Positions 42,547 to 50,715 of a stretch of DNA of 64,000 nucleotides are shown in pieces. Position 1 is the first letter of the stretch, and the number at the start of each line of letters is the position of its first letter. The stretch spans positions 124,001-188,000 of the forward strand of contig NZ_JBNJQR010000010.1 of the NCBI RefSeq assembly GCF_050113715.1, in the 5' to 3' direction. This stretch comes from Brevibacillus_H ginsengisoli (lineage in GTDB: Bacteria; Bacillota; Bacilli; Brevibacillales; Brevibacillaceae). Below the pieces are notes generated by a model that saw only the letters and a program-made list of their open reading frames with translations, did no database searches and was not told the DNA's origin. A program made the position numbers and the translations under genes.

Positions 42547-42584
42547 AAATAGAAACATACGTTCGAGAACGTATGTTTCTATTT
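42547..42584. promoter_or_regulatory. 38-bp perfect palindrome with LexA (DinR) boxes before the split-sigma operon
   Basis: Two 18-bp arms (42547-42564 and 42567-42584) are exact reverse complements. The minus strand of 42552-42565 reads CGAACGTATGTTTC, an exact match to the Bacillus LexA box CGAACRNRYGTTYC; the second arm gives AGAACGTATGTTTC (first base differs). A possible -10 (TAAAAT, 42586-42581 minus) touches the palindrome. SOS control of the sigma operon is inferred. Confidence 0.65.
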
Positions 42585-42814
42585 TACCAAATATTAGGGC
42601 TATGTGGGCGGTTTTTTCATTGATTTTAAAATTAATTGTTTACTATCCAAGTATCTTTTTTATATTCCACACTTTCCTAGGGTTGTGGTGAATCCTTCTG
42701 CTATAACAATGCTTTGGTTTGTTAATATCAATCCAATTTCTAGGGTATTATTGGAACTTTTTACCTCCCGCAACGTCTAATATATGAAGTGAAAAATGTC
42801 TGGAGGTTTTTAAT

Positions 42815-43477
42815 TTGAAACGGATTCGGTTAATCATATCTTTTGTGATGACTCTTGCGCTTGGTTGGAATGGATTAAGCCCATCTTCTGCTTATGCGAA
42901 TAACAATTCCACAACCAATAATGTACAGTCTCAATCTTCTGTAGAACATATGCAAACATTGGTGATTGACCCTAAAGATGGTCTGGATAATACAATTGAT
43001 GAATGGTATGACTCCACTACCGGCGATACACGAATAGATCGGTATTCCTTATCTAATAATGGATTGGCTTCTTATGAGAGAACGATTCATCACGAAGGTC
43101 ACTATTATTTAATTAGCTTAAAAGCTGGAAAATTAGAGGGCACTTCACTGAGCGTGAAGCAATCCAAACCATACAAATCTTTGTTTGAGGATACTATTAG
43201 TACGTATAAACAAGAGTGGTGGAAACCCATTGGGACTGTACAGCTTGACGGAAAAAAAGTAAACAAATTGAGATCAGATGTTAATCCCAAGCCACAAACT
43301 AAAACCTATAGAATCGCGTATATTGATGCCTCAACCTCTTTGCCTATCAAGGTGGAAGAGTACGGTGGTGATAATCAAATGAGCATGACTTACGTGTATT
43401 ATTTTAACCGTGTAAATGATCCAAATGGCCAGATTTTTAAAGACTTTGCAGGTGTTTCTATAAAAAAGAAAAAATAA
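42815..43477 (+). CDS. secreted protein, unknown function
   Basis: This 220-aa protein has a TTG start with GGAGG 8 nt upstream and a signal peptide ending near SSAYA. A low-complexity Asn/Thr/Ser stretch follows, then a beta-rich domain (TIDEWYDSTTGDTRIDRYSL, RIAYIDASTSLPIKVEEYG). The latter segments resemble outer-membrane-lipoprotein-carrier-like folds found in sigma-regulator proteins, but the match is weak. Its DNA is AT-richer than the neighbourhood. Confidence 0.7.
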   Translation: MKRIRLIISFVMTLALGWNGLSPSSAYANNNSTTNNVQSQSSVEHMQTLVIDPKDGLDNTIDEWYDSTTGDTRIDRYSLSNNGLASYERTIHHEGHYYLISLKAGKLEGTSLSVKQSKPYKSLFEDTISTYKQEWWKPIGTVQLDGKKVNKLRSDVNPKPQTKTYRIAYIDASTSLPIKVEEYGGDNQMSMTYVYYFNRVNDPNGQIFKDFAGVSIKKKK

Positions 43478-43484
43478 GAGAACA

Positions 43485-43520
43485 GCAAAAAAGCGAAGTG
43501 ATATTACTTCGCTTTTTGCT
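43485..43520. terminator. bidirectional terminator
   Basis: AAAAAGCGAAGT pairs with ACTTCGCTTTTT around GATATT, between two convergent genes. Confidence 0.85.
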
Positions 43521-43526
43521 TGCTGA

Positions 43527-44498
43527 TTAGTAATTCCAGAAGGCAGTGATTAAGTCTCGTAATTTGGATACGTTGGAAATATTATCGGGAGTTCCAGCAT
43601 ACCAAGCAATTGGAATAGTACGGTCCATAACCAATGGATTAAGCTCTTTTCGACATTCTTCATAGATAGCATTTTTACTTTTGCCTGGGATTCCATCATT
43701 ATCGACTTCCATAATCACACCAATCTTTGCCGTTGCATAAGATGCGCGTCCACCTGCAACAGGATTACCGTTTATATCCACTACAGCCTTATCCTTTGCA
43801 CTTGTTCGTACCCTGCTAAGGTTTATTTTATGTTGTTCAGTTGGATTGAAATAGTAGGATGGTTGAATCAATACAAAGTCAAAGATATTGGTTCGATTAG
43901 TAATAACCCCAACATTGTGAATAACGTTTTCAGCTAAAGTACCAGTTCCATAGTACGGGTTCCACATGAATTGTCTGCTTACAGTATTACGAACATAATA
44001 AGCCATGTTGTTCATTAAACGAACCATTTGGTTTGAAACTGGATTAGAAGCATCAATTTTTTGATAGTTAGGGTGAGCAGCTTCAGTCCGGAAGTTAAAT
44101 CCTTGAAAATCTCTATTATAGAGATTGATATCTTTTTTCATCACCAGTTCTACGGCTCTAGACATAAAGTCCTCCATATTGCGCTGGAAGTCTATGGCGT
44201 TCGCAAATGATTCAGGATCAATATGTGGGGTGCTAATCCAGATATTATCGTTATTGTTTTGGAAGAGTGGCGATTTGATATGCATATCAAGAAACTTATC
44301 TAAGTCAGAAATTGATTGATTGATAATGTTTGTTCTTTCGCTTGCACTTTGGCTAGATTTCAAAGTTGATTTAGTATGGTACCCCAAGTGGATGATAAAA
44401 TCAGTGAAACAAAGTCCATCCAGTCTATTGATATAATCTTGCGTGACTGTGTAACCTTGTCCTGTATACAAGTGTAGAAATCGTCTTTGTGCTGGCAT
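43527..44498 (-). CDS. DUF4855-like protein without signal peptide
   Basis: This 323-aa protein shows the pattern I associate with DUF4855: FMWNPYYGTG, then FVLIQPSYYF and a basic RVRTSA segment, then KIGVIMEVDNDG, in the order expected of a TIM-barrel glycosidase-like fold. DUF4855 proteins are generally exported, yet here MPAQRRFLHLYTGQG begins directly in the domain with no signal sequence. AT-rich DNA. Function unknown; the family call is tentative. Confidence 0.5.
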   Translation of the reverse strand: MPAQRRFLHLYTGQGYTVTQDYINRLDGLCFTDFIIHLGYHTKSTLKSSQSASERTNIINQSISDLDKFLDMHIKSPLFQNNNDNIWISTPHIDPESFANAIDFQRNMEDFMSRAVELVMKKDINLYNRDFQGFNFRTEAAHPNYQKIDASNPVSNQMVRLMNNMAYYVRNTVSRQFMWNPYYGTGTLAENVIHNVGVITNRTNIFDFVLIQPSYYFNPTEQHKINLSRVRTSAKDKAVVDINGNPVAGGRASYATAKIGVIMEVDNDGIPGKSKNAIYEECRKELNPLVMDRTIPIAWYAGTPDNISNVSKLRDLITAFWNY

Positions 44499-44626
44499 TT
44501 AACATCTCTCCATTCTATTAATATCTGATAAACGACTATCTTGAGCGCTCAACTTGTCGTTTTCACTTACTAGGAAAAAAAAAGAGGGATTTAATACCCC
44601 CATTTTGAAAAAAATTTTATTTGTGG

Positions 44627-44660
44627 AATAACCCGTAGCCAAGCTTGGGTTATTTTTTCA
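44627..44660 (+). terminator. terminator-like hairpin upstream of the VCBS-like gene
   Basis: AATAACCC pairs with GGGTTATT, followed by TTTTCATT. No plus-strand gene ends just before it, so it may end a short untranslated transcript or be a relic. Confidence 0.55.
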
Positions 44661-44763
44661 TTTAATTGAGGGATATAGAGTAGAAAATAGCTTAAAACAT
44701 TTTTCTTACATACTCTTCTTTCCTTGGGTAATACTAACACTAAAAAAGGAGATTCTACCCAAG

Positions 44764-45567
44764 ATGAAGAACTGGTTGCGCATTTGGCTACTCGCCACGA
44801 TCACATGTCTGCTCACATTAGGGGGGATTGCTTACGGCAGTGAAGGAACACCTACCCCTATAACAGGAGATTACAGCAAATTCAATCTCCCTCCTGGATC
44901 TATGGTCATTGCAAAGCAAAGCATTGATGTAACAGGAGATGGCACGCCGGACATTGTCTCACTCGTTGGGAAGAAGCTGCGAGAAGACAGCCCCTACTAC
45001 GATCAACTCTATATCACCGTCGCCAATCCAAAGGATCAAAAGTACATCACGATCCCGCTTCAAGGCGGTTATAACCCCAAAATGAAGTTCTGCGATTTTA
45101 ACAAGGATAAAGTACAGGATATTTATGTGTCGGTGGAGACAGGCGGCAGCGGCGGGTTCACCAACACCTACTTGTATACCGTAAAGAACAACCAATCTAC
45201 AGAGTTGCCTGTGCCCAATCCGCTACAAGTGACCGGAGCCTATCAGGACAATTATCAAGTGAAGTTCACCATTGTGAACACTGGCCGAGAGTTTGTCCTT
45301 TCGCTGGAGGATCGCAAAAAAGAGTATGACCAAGCGGGAATCTACAAAAATGGCAAGCTGATTAAGCCGCCTACTATTACGGTTAACCCGTACAGTTTGC
45401 TCCTGCCGGTGGACGTGAACCATGACGGAACCTGCGAATTGCAGGGCGTGCAGCGGATTACTGGGATTTCCAATGCGGACACGATCGCTTATGCGGTATC
45501 CATCTGGCGCTGGACAGACAATCAATGGAGTCTGGCAGAGGCGAACATTCGCAAGACCTATCCGTAA
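44764..45567 (+). CDS. secreted VCBS/FG-GAP-like protein
   Basis: This 267-aa protein has a signal peptide ending near GIAYGS. Three calcium-binding-like Asp loops, DVTGDGTPD, DFNKDKVQD and DVNHDGTCE, are spaced as in VCBS/FG-GAP propeller repeats. AAGGAG lies about 12 nt upstream. Likely an exported protein with bound calcium; no enzymatic motif seen. Confidence 0.72.
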   Translation: MKNWLRIWLLATITCLLTLGGIAYGSEGTPTPITGDYSKFNLPPGSMVIAKQSIDVTGDGTPDIVSLVGKKLREDSPYYDQLYITVANPKDQKYITIPLQGGYNPKMKFCDFNKDKVQDIYVSVETGGSGGFTNTYLYTVKNNQSTELPVPNPLQVTGAYQDNYQVKFTIVNTGREFVLSLEDRKKEYDQAGIYKNGKLIKPPTITVNPYSLLLPVDVNHDGTCELQGVQRITGISNADTIAYAVSIWRWTDNQWSLAEANIRKTYP

Positions 45568-45601
45568 AAAGCAGACAAACACAATGAACGATGCAATCCC
45601 A

Positions 45602-45640
45602 AAACAAACCTCGTGAGCAGATTCACGAGGTTTGTTTTTC
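45602..45640 (+). terminator. terminator after the VCBS-like gene
   Basis: AAACAAACCTCGTGA pairs with TTCACGAGGTTTGTTT, a near-perfect 15-bp stem followed by TTC. Confidence 0.88.
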
Positions 45641-45720
45641 GGATTTGAGTTGAAGCGGAACCTGACCTTTCTGAATAGGCTATGATATCGAATGCCTACG
45701 AAAGGGAAAGGGAGATGAAG

Positions 45721-46344
45721 ATGGCTTTTCAGTTGCCAGTGAGGATTGAAACCCGAGTCATTACTGCACCGCAAACGACGATATACGTTCCGCAGGTGAG
45801 CGGCTTGTCTAATCCGCAGGTGGAGCAATCGCTTAACGCTGCAATAGTTGGTCAGGTGCGCGCCTTGATGGATGGACAGCGCAAGTACCAGCCGACCAAG
45901 CTAATGGAGATGATTGGCCATTACGAAATCAAAACCAACGAGAGAGGAATCCTGAGCCTGACGTTAAGCAACTACGCGTACTCCGAGCATATGGCCCATG
46001 GCTTTACTCTGCTTGCTTCCTTAACGTTTGATGTCCTTACCGGAAAACAGTATCAGCTCCCTGACTTGTTTGCGCCCGGAGCCAATTATGTTCAGGTGAT
46101 CTCTGCTAACATTGCCGCTCAGATCAAACAACGCAACCTCCCGCTGCTTAACCCTCCGTTTCAGTCCATTGCTCCCAATCAGGCCTATTATCTGGCGGAT
46201 AAAGCTCTGGTCGTTTACTTTGCGCTCTACGAGATTACTCCTTATTATGTAGGGTTCCCGATGTTTCCCATTTCAGTATATGATCTGCAATCTCTTGTCA
46301 CAGATCAAAGTCCAATCAGCATCATGGCAGCAGATATTTCATGA
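45721..46344 (+). CDS. DUF3298/DUF4163-type protein
   Basis: This 207-aa protein has the DUF3298 pattern (SNYAYSEHMAHGFTLLASLTFDVLTGKQYQLPDLF, YYLADKALVVYFALYEITPYYVGFPMFPISVYDL), as in RsiV and PdaC extracellular domains. No signal peptide is evident, so it may be cytoplasmic or spore-associated. ATG 45721 is chosen (GGAG 6 nt upstream); upstream in-frame ATGs lack a ribosome site. Function unknown. Confidence 0.75.
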   Translation: MAFQLPVRIETRVITAPQTTIYVPQVSGLSNPQVEQSLNAAIVGQVRALMDGQRKYQPTKLMEMIGHYEIKTNERGILSLTLSNYAYSEHMAHGFTLLASLTFDVLTGKQYQLPDLFAPGANYVQVISANIAAQIKQRNLPLLNPPFQSIAPNQAYYLADKALVVYFALYEITPYYVGFPMFPISVYDLQSLVTDQSPISIMAADIS

Positions 46345-46374
46345 GATGGACAGTATCTCCTCATTCAAGATTTC

Positions 46375-46408
46375 ATGTCTGGATCCGGTTCAATGGTTCA
46401 GACATTTT
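46375..46408 (+). terminator. probable terminator after the DUF3298 gene
   Basis: ATGTCTG pairs with CAGACAT, with imperfect inner pairing, followed by TTTTC. Confidence 0.55.
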
Positions 46409-46518
46409 TCATTCATTGTGAACCTGATTGGGTTTTTATGCTAAGGAGTGGTAAACTGGTAGGAGAGACATGAACCTTTGCAAGTGAGGGTAAACAGAGT
46501 GAAAAGGAATGAAGGTTT

Positions 46519-47493
46519 GTGAAAATAGGATATCGAACAATCAAAACCGCAGTGGGAACCGGACTGTCCGTATTTCTTGCCCATCAGTTAGGTCTTCAGT
46601 TTTATGCGTCAGCGGGAATCATCACCATTCTGTGTATACAGGTTACGCGGAAACAGTCGTTATTAATCTCTTTTGAACGGTTGGGCGCTTGTTTGCTGGG
46701 GATATTGTTTAGTGCAGTTTTCTTCGAGGGATTTGGCTATACGCCGCTCACGATTATGGTGATGCTGCTCTTTTTAATTCCGGCGGTGGTGCGCCTTAAA
46801 GTGAAAGAAGGGTTTGTCACCAGCTCGGTTATTATTCTGCACATTTATACGCTCCAAAAGGTTAACTTCGGGATCATCCTGAATGAGTTGGAGCTGATTG
46901 CTGTTGGGATTGGCGTTGCGCTCCTGATGAATCTGCACATGCCAAGAGCCGACAAGGAACTAAAAGCACTACAGGAAGCGATCGAAGAGAATTTTGCCAA
47001 AATCTTAAGAGAGTTTTCCATCTATATGCGAGTAGGAGAAAGCGCTTGGAGCGGAAAGGAAATGATCGATACAGCCGTACTCTTACACAGAGCCAAGAGT
47101 TTGGCTTTGCAGGATGTCGAGAATCAGTTTTTGCGGCAGGAGCAAGTCTTCTATCATTATTTTGATATACGAGACAAGCAGTTTGCCCTGCTGGAGAGTA
47201 TATTGCCGATTGTCTCATCGCTTAATCTTCAGGTACCACAAGGGGAACACATTGCGGATTTTCTGGAGAAATTAAGCGCGAACGTCCATCCAGGCAATAC
47301 AGCCCATCTATTCTTAGCGGAATTAAGCGAAATGCGAGAGCAAATCAAACAAACTCCTCTCCCGCAAACGAGGGAAGAATTTGAAACACGCGCATCACTT
47401 TTTTTTCTCTTAAATGAGATTGAACGTTATCTGATGATCAAGTACGAGTATTATCGTCCAAGCAGTTTGCAAATTGAGCGAGCAAGTGAGTAG
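46519..47493 (+). CDS. aromatic acid exporter family protein (ArAE, YgaE/YqjA-like)
   Basis: This 324-aa protein has an N-terminal membrane half with about four to five helices (GYRTIKTAVGTGLSVFLAHQLGL, YASAGIITILCIQVTRKQS) and a cytoplasmic helical C-terminal half (FLLNEIERYLMIKYEYYRP). This is the architecture of Firmicute UPF0421/ArAE_1 proteins. The GTG start has only a weak ribosome site (GAAGG). Substrate unknown. Confidence 0.82.
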   Translation: MKIGYRTIKTAVGTGLSVFLAHQLGLQFYASAGIITILCIQVTRKQSLLISFERLGACLLGILFSAVFFEGFGYTPLTIMVMLLFLIPAVVRLKVKEGFVTSSVIILHIYTLQKVNFGIILNELELIAVGIGVALLMNLHMPRADKELKALQEAIEENFAKILREFSIYMRVGESAWSGKEMIDTAVLLHRAKSLALQDVENQFLRQEQVFYHYFDIRDKQFALLESILPIVSSLNLQVPQGEHIADFLEKLSANVHPGNTAHLFLAELSEMREQIKQTPLPQTREEFETRASLFFLLNEIERYLMIKYEYYRPSSLQIERASE

Positions 47494-47498
47494 ACCAA

Positions 47499-47536
47499 GA
47501 CCATCGTCGGTAAAGAGCCGGAGATGGTTTTTTTTA
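47499..47536 (+). terminator. terminator after the ArAE gene
   Basis: ACCATC-GTCGG pairs with CCGG-AGATGGT around TAAAGAG, followed by an eight-base T-run. Confidence 0.8.
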
Positions 47537-47619
47537 TCCCCGTAGGCTTTTGCCCATTCATGAATTTGGGTAGGAGCATAGAAATACACAGAAGATATAT
47601 AGGGGGAGTGAGGAGCTTC

Positions 47620-48444
47620 GTGGCGGATGCATTTGTTGAACGGTCGTTATATGAAATTCGGTTTTGGTCCCGAATAATGAAGGAACACTCATTATTCTTG
47701 CGCTTAGGCTTTTACTGTGAGGATGAGCAATTAATTAACGAGGCTAATCAATTCTACAGGGTCTTTGAACAAATTGAAAATCAATCACATGCCTTTACTG
47801 AAAACGCTGATCCGGGAACCATCTATGAATTTAACAAGACGGTTCATAACGCTGTTTGTCTCATTTACGCGTTTAAACGGAGAGTGCTTGGGCTAATCTT
47901 ACGTTGCCAAATTGGGGGTAATAATTTCCCTTTACTTGTTGATCATGTAAGTAGAGAAGCAAATTATTTTATGCGGAGATTGGAACAGTTAAACACGGGT
48001 ACACTGGACCCTTTACCTGATGCCGTGATTAATGAAAATGTGTTCTTCCTCCGTATTATGGCGGATCATGCTAAGTTTATTAACCATTTACTTGATCCTT
48101 CAGAACGTAAACTCGTAGAACAAGCACGAGATTTTAGCCATGATTTCGACCAACTTCTTTTTCAGGCTCAGGATCTTGATTCGATGCGGCCACAGTCACA
48201 AACAGTGCCATTACTTGAACAAATGGTAGATGTAAATCGGGTTTCTGTTCGTCAACTACGTGATTTCAAAAAGACCGCTCGTGATCTGATCGAAGCATGC
48301 AAAATTAAGAGTATTATTCCTCCACTTCTTGCAGATCACGTATTTAGAGAGGCATCCCATTTTCTTGAGATTTTAGATGCGTTTGAACGTGTGTTGTCAG
48401 GAACTCAATCAATGCGAGAAGCGATTAGCTCTACTTTAACATAA
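47620..48444 (+). CDS. DUF2935 domain protein
   Basis: This 274-aa helical protein has two tandem DUF2935-type halves: ERSLYEIRFWSRIMKEHSLFLRLGF, and later VFFLRIMADHAKFINHLLDPSE and DHVFREASHFLEILDAFE. Conserved His/Glu pairs (KEHS, DHVSREA, DHAKFI, DHVFREA) suggest a ferritin-like metal site. The GTG at 47620 follows AGGAG; an upstream frame extension (47524) has no ribosome site. Confidence 0.8.
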   Translation: MADAFVERSLYEIRFWSRIMKEHSLFLRLGFYCEDEQLINEANQFYRVFEQIENQSHAFTENADPGTIYEFNKTVHNAVCLIYAFKRRVLGLILRCQIGGNNFPLLVDHVSREANYFMRRLEQLNTGTLDPLPDAVINENVFFLRIMADHAKFINHLLDPSERKLVEQARDFSHDFDQLLFQAQDLDSMRPQSQTVPLLEQMVDVNRVSVRQLRDFKKTARDLIEACKIKSIIPPLLADHVFREASHFLEILDAFERVLSGTQSMREAISSTLT

Positions 48445-48467
48445 TTGATAGTACATCCTGTGATTAT

Positions 48468-48508
48468 AAAAAAGGGAAGCGTCTCCTCTAGGCGATTCTC
48501 TTTTTTAC
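48468..48508 (+). terminator. terminator after the DUF2935 gene
   Basis: AAAAAAGGGAAGCG pairs (with G-U pairs) with CGATTCTCTTTTTT. Confidence 0.7.
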
Positions 48509-48596
48509 ATAATCCGCATCTCGTTGGCGGTGGCCTATGTATAAGGAAAAACATCTTGGGAAAACAAATGGATGAAGTACTTTACAGGAGGCCGAA

Positions 48597-49538
48597 ATGA
48601 AGAAATCACGATTGTTTATATCCATTCTTGCAGGACTAATGGTTGCGATAGTTGGATTCTTGGACGTAAGTAGCTTCGTTCAAACAGGATCCGTCACCCA
48701 AACCCTTCCTGAAGTAACGCAAGAGCAAGGTCCGAATTGGGAGTCAGTCAAGAAAGTGTTTAACAAGGGTGAAATTCAAGCGGGTGTCTTTCGAATAACA
48801 TTTCCTCGTTCCGATTTGCATGTCAAAGTAGGGAGTGTTCCAATCGATCCGAACCTTGCTTTAACAACTTATTTGGCTTTCCAACAGGTGGATAGCCAAT
48901 CGATGATGATGGGCGATCTTGTTCTTCTTGAAAAAGAAGTTAAGCCGGTTGAAACGAAGCTAGCTGAGCTTGGAATTGACATAACTGCCTTACACAACCA
49001 TATCATCGAAGAAAACCCAAAAATCATGTATTTACATGTTGCTGGACACGGAGATCCAGTTGCTCTGGCTCAAAAAATGAAGGATGCTCTTGCCCTGACA
49101 AGCACCCCATTAACTTCTCCACCGCCTGAAAAACCTTTGTCTGCCTTTAACTGGTCGAAAGTGGAAGACATCATCGGATATAAAGGTCAACAAAAAGGAA
49201 AAGTGTTTCAATTCTCAATCCCAAGACCGGAAAAAATTACGGCAAAAGGTGTAGAGATACCACCTGCAATGGGGATCGCCATGCCGATTAATTTACAAGT
49301 CGTTGGTGATAAAGTAGCAACAACTGGCGATTTAGTCCTGCTTTCAAGCGAAGTAAATCCGGTTGTTCGTGAATTAACGAAAAACGGAATTACCGTAACA
49401 GCCATACACAATCACATGTTGGATGAAACTCCTCGATTATTCTTCCTGCACTTCTATGCGTTGGATGAACCAACCAAATTGGCTCGTGGTATCCGCTCAG
49501 CACTGAATCAAACCAGTGTTGTAACAAAAACGAAATAG
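48597..49538 (+). CDS. exported protein with two DUF1259 domains
   Basis: This 313-aa protein has a signal/anchor helix (about residues 5-24) and two DUF1259 (LpqO-like) repeats at about 47-165 and 185-303. Both carry paired motifs: MGDLVLLEKEV and TGDLVLLSSEV; ITALHNHIIEENPKIMYLHV and VTAIHNHMLDETPRLFFLHF. The HNH and LHxxxxG histidines could bind metal. Function unknown. GGAGG precedes the ATG. Confidence 0.82.
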   Translation: MKKSRLFISILAGLMVAIVGFLDVSSFVQTGSVTQTLPEVTQEQGPNWESVKKVFNKGEIQAGVFRITFPRSDLHVKVGSVPIDPNLALTTYLAFQQVDSQSMMMGDLVLLEKEVKPVETKLAELGIDITALHNHIIEENPKIMYLHVAGHGDPVALAQKMKDALALTSTPLTSPPPEKPLSAFNWSKVEDIIGYKGQQKGKVFQFSIPRPEKITAKGVEIPPAMGIAMPINLQVVGDKVATTGDLVLLSSEVNPVVRELTKNGITVTAIHNHMLDETPRLFFLHFYALDEPTKLARGIRSALNQTSVVTKTK

Positions 49539-49551
49539 CCACAGCATGAAT

Positions 49552-49589
49552 AGCCGGTATCCTTGGACACAGGGGTACCGGCTTTTTCG
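49552..49589 (+). terminator. terminator after the DUF1259 gene
   Basis: AGCCGGTATCC pairs with GGGGTACCGGCT, followed by TTTTC. Confidence 0.85.
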
Positions 49590-49624
49590 TTCAAACAGGG
49601 AGTAGTGTACGAAAACAGCGAAGG

Positions 49625-50014
49625 TTAATAGGCGCCTTGCTGATTTCCCGTATTTCCACTATACATGTGTGAATGTGGGTGCATGCCATTCACGGTTGTG
49701 TAGCCCTCAAAACGATGATAATGTCCGCCAGTTGGCAACGAGATAGCAGGGCCAGTTGTTCCTTGAATAACGTGCGTGTGTCCGTCTTTTACAGCTGTCA
49801 CGGTATAGTAGTTATGAACGTGTGGTACTCCAGTTTGTGCTGGCTCTGTCATTCCTGAATAGTAGTGGGAGTGTCCATCATCACAAGTAGTACACCCTGA
49901 GAAGGCATGTGTGTGAACAGGTTTTCCATCCCAACTCGTGATATAAAGAGTGTGGGAATGTTGGGAATCAAACTCATTGGAATCAATGACAAAGCCAGTT
50001 ACCGCTATTTTCAT
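49625..50014 (-). CDS. YmaF family protein
   Basis: This 129-aa histidine-rich protein is built from repeated beta units with HxH pairs (QHSHTLYITSWDGKPVHTHAFSG, DDGHSHYYSGMTEPA, VPHVHNYYTV, KDGHTHVIQGTTG, TGGHYHRFEGYTT, MHPHSHMYSG), as in YmaF (PF12788). One Cys pair occurs (GCTTC). Metal binding is likely, and a spore-surface role is possible; function unknown. Convergent with the DUF1259 gene. Confidence 0.82.
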   Translation of the reverse strand: MKIAVTGFVIDSNEFDSQHSHTLYITSWDGKPVHTHAFSGCTTCDDGHSHYYSGMTEPAQTGVPHVHNYYTVTAVKDGHTHVIQGTTGPAISLPTGGHYHRFEGYTTVNGMHPHSHMYSGNTGNQQGAY

Positions 50015-50104
50015 TCAGATCCCCCTATCTTTTCAAAGATTCTACATCGTATGTAAAGGGGGAGATGGAGGTATCTAAATTTCTAGAGGGAATTTCTGAA
50101 CTTT

Positions 50105-50130
50105 TGCAACATATTTCGATTTCATTCGTA
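50105..50130 (+). promoter_or_regulatory. sigma-W-type ECF promoter of the nfeD-flotillin operon
   Basis: TGCAAC (50105-50110), 16 bp, CGTA (50127-50130) matches the sigma-W consensus TGAAAC-N16-CGTA with one mismatch. In B. subtilis the yuaF-floT operon is sigma-W controlled, so context and sequence agree. Confidence 0.7.
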
Positions 50131-50178
50131 TATGGAATATAATGGTTGAATTTCCATGACGGAAGAGAGGAGGTGATG

Positions 50179-50700
50179 ATGGAAGTGAGTACCCTGGAGA
50201 GTCTTTTTATGGCTTGTCTTGCATTCGGTGTACTCTACGCTCTGCTTGCTTTAGTGTTTGGGGAAGCGATCGGTCACTGGCTCGCTGGACTTGATCTTCC
50301 TCTTTTACAGCCGCTCAGTATTGTCTCGGCGATCACAGGTTTTGGCGGTTGTGGTTTAATCATGACGTATTCGACCCAACTGGGGGCACTTTCTATTCTG
50401 GTTGTATCTGCGGTCGTTGGAATTATTTTGTGTGTCCTGTTCTATTTTCTATGGGTGAAGCCTATGGCCAAGGCGGAGAGTACCACGGCGTTCTCCATTC
50501 AAGAACTGGAAGGCAGTGTCGGTGAGGTTTACACAACAGTGCCCGCCCGAGGGTTTGGAGAGGTTGTGATCATTTGCTCCAGTGGTCGTTCCAATTACAT
50601 AGCGACGAGCTTCGATCAGGTCGATATCCCCAGAGGCTCCAAGGTGGTCGTCGTAAGGGTAGACAAGAAGGTATTAGCCGTTTCTTTACTTAAGCTGTAA
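50179..50700 (+). CDS. NfeD-like membrane protein (YuaF-like)
   Basis: This 173-aa protein has three to four helices, the NfeD linker region (ITGFGGCGLIM) and a C-terminal OB-fold (LEGSVGEVYTTVPARGFGEVVIICSSGRSNYIATSFDQVDIPRGSKVVVVRVD). It partners with flotillin in membrane microdomains. ATG 50179 is preferred, 5 nt after AGGAGG; the ATG at 50176 is too close. Flotillin follows 15 bp downstream. Confidence 0.88.
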   Translation: MEVSTLESLFMACLAFGVLYALLALVFGEAIGHWLAGLDLPLLQPLSIVSAITGFGGCGLIMTYSTQLGALSILVVSAVVGIILCVLFYFLWVKPMAKAESTTAFSIQELEGSVGEVYTTVPARGFGEVVIICSSGRSNYIATSFDQVDIPRGSKVVVVRVDKKVLAVSLLKL

Positions 50701-50715
50701 GTTAAATGGAGGGGA

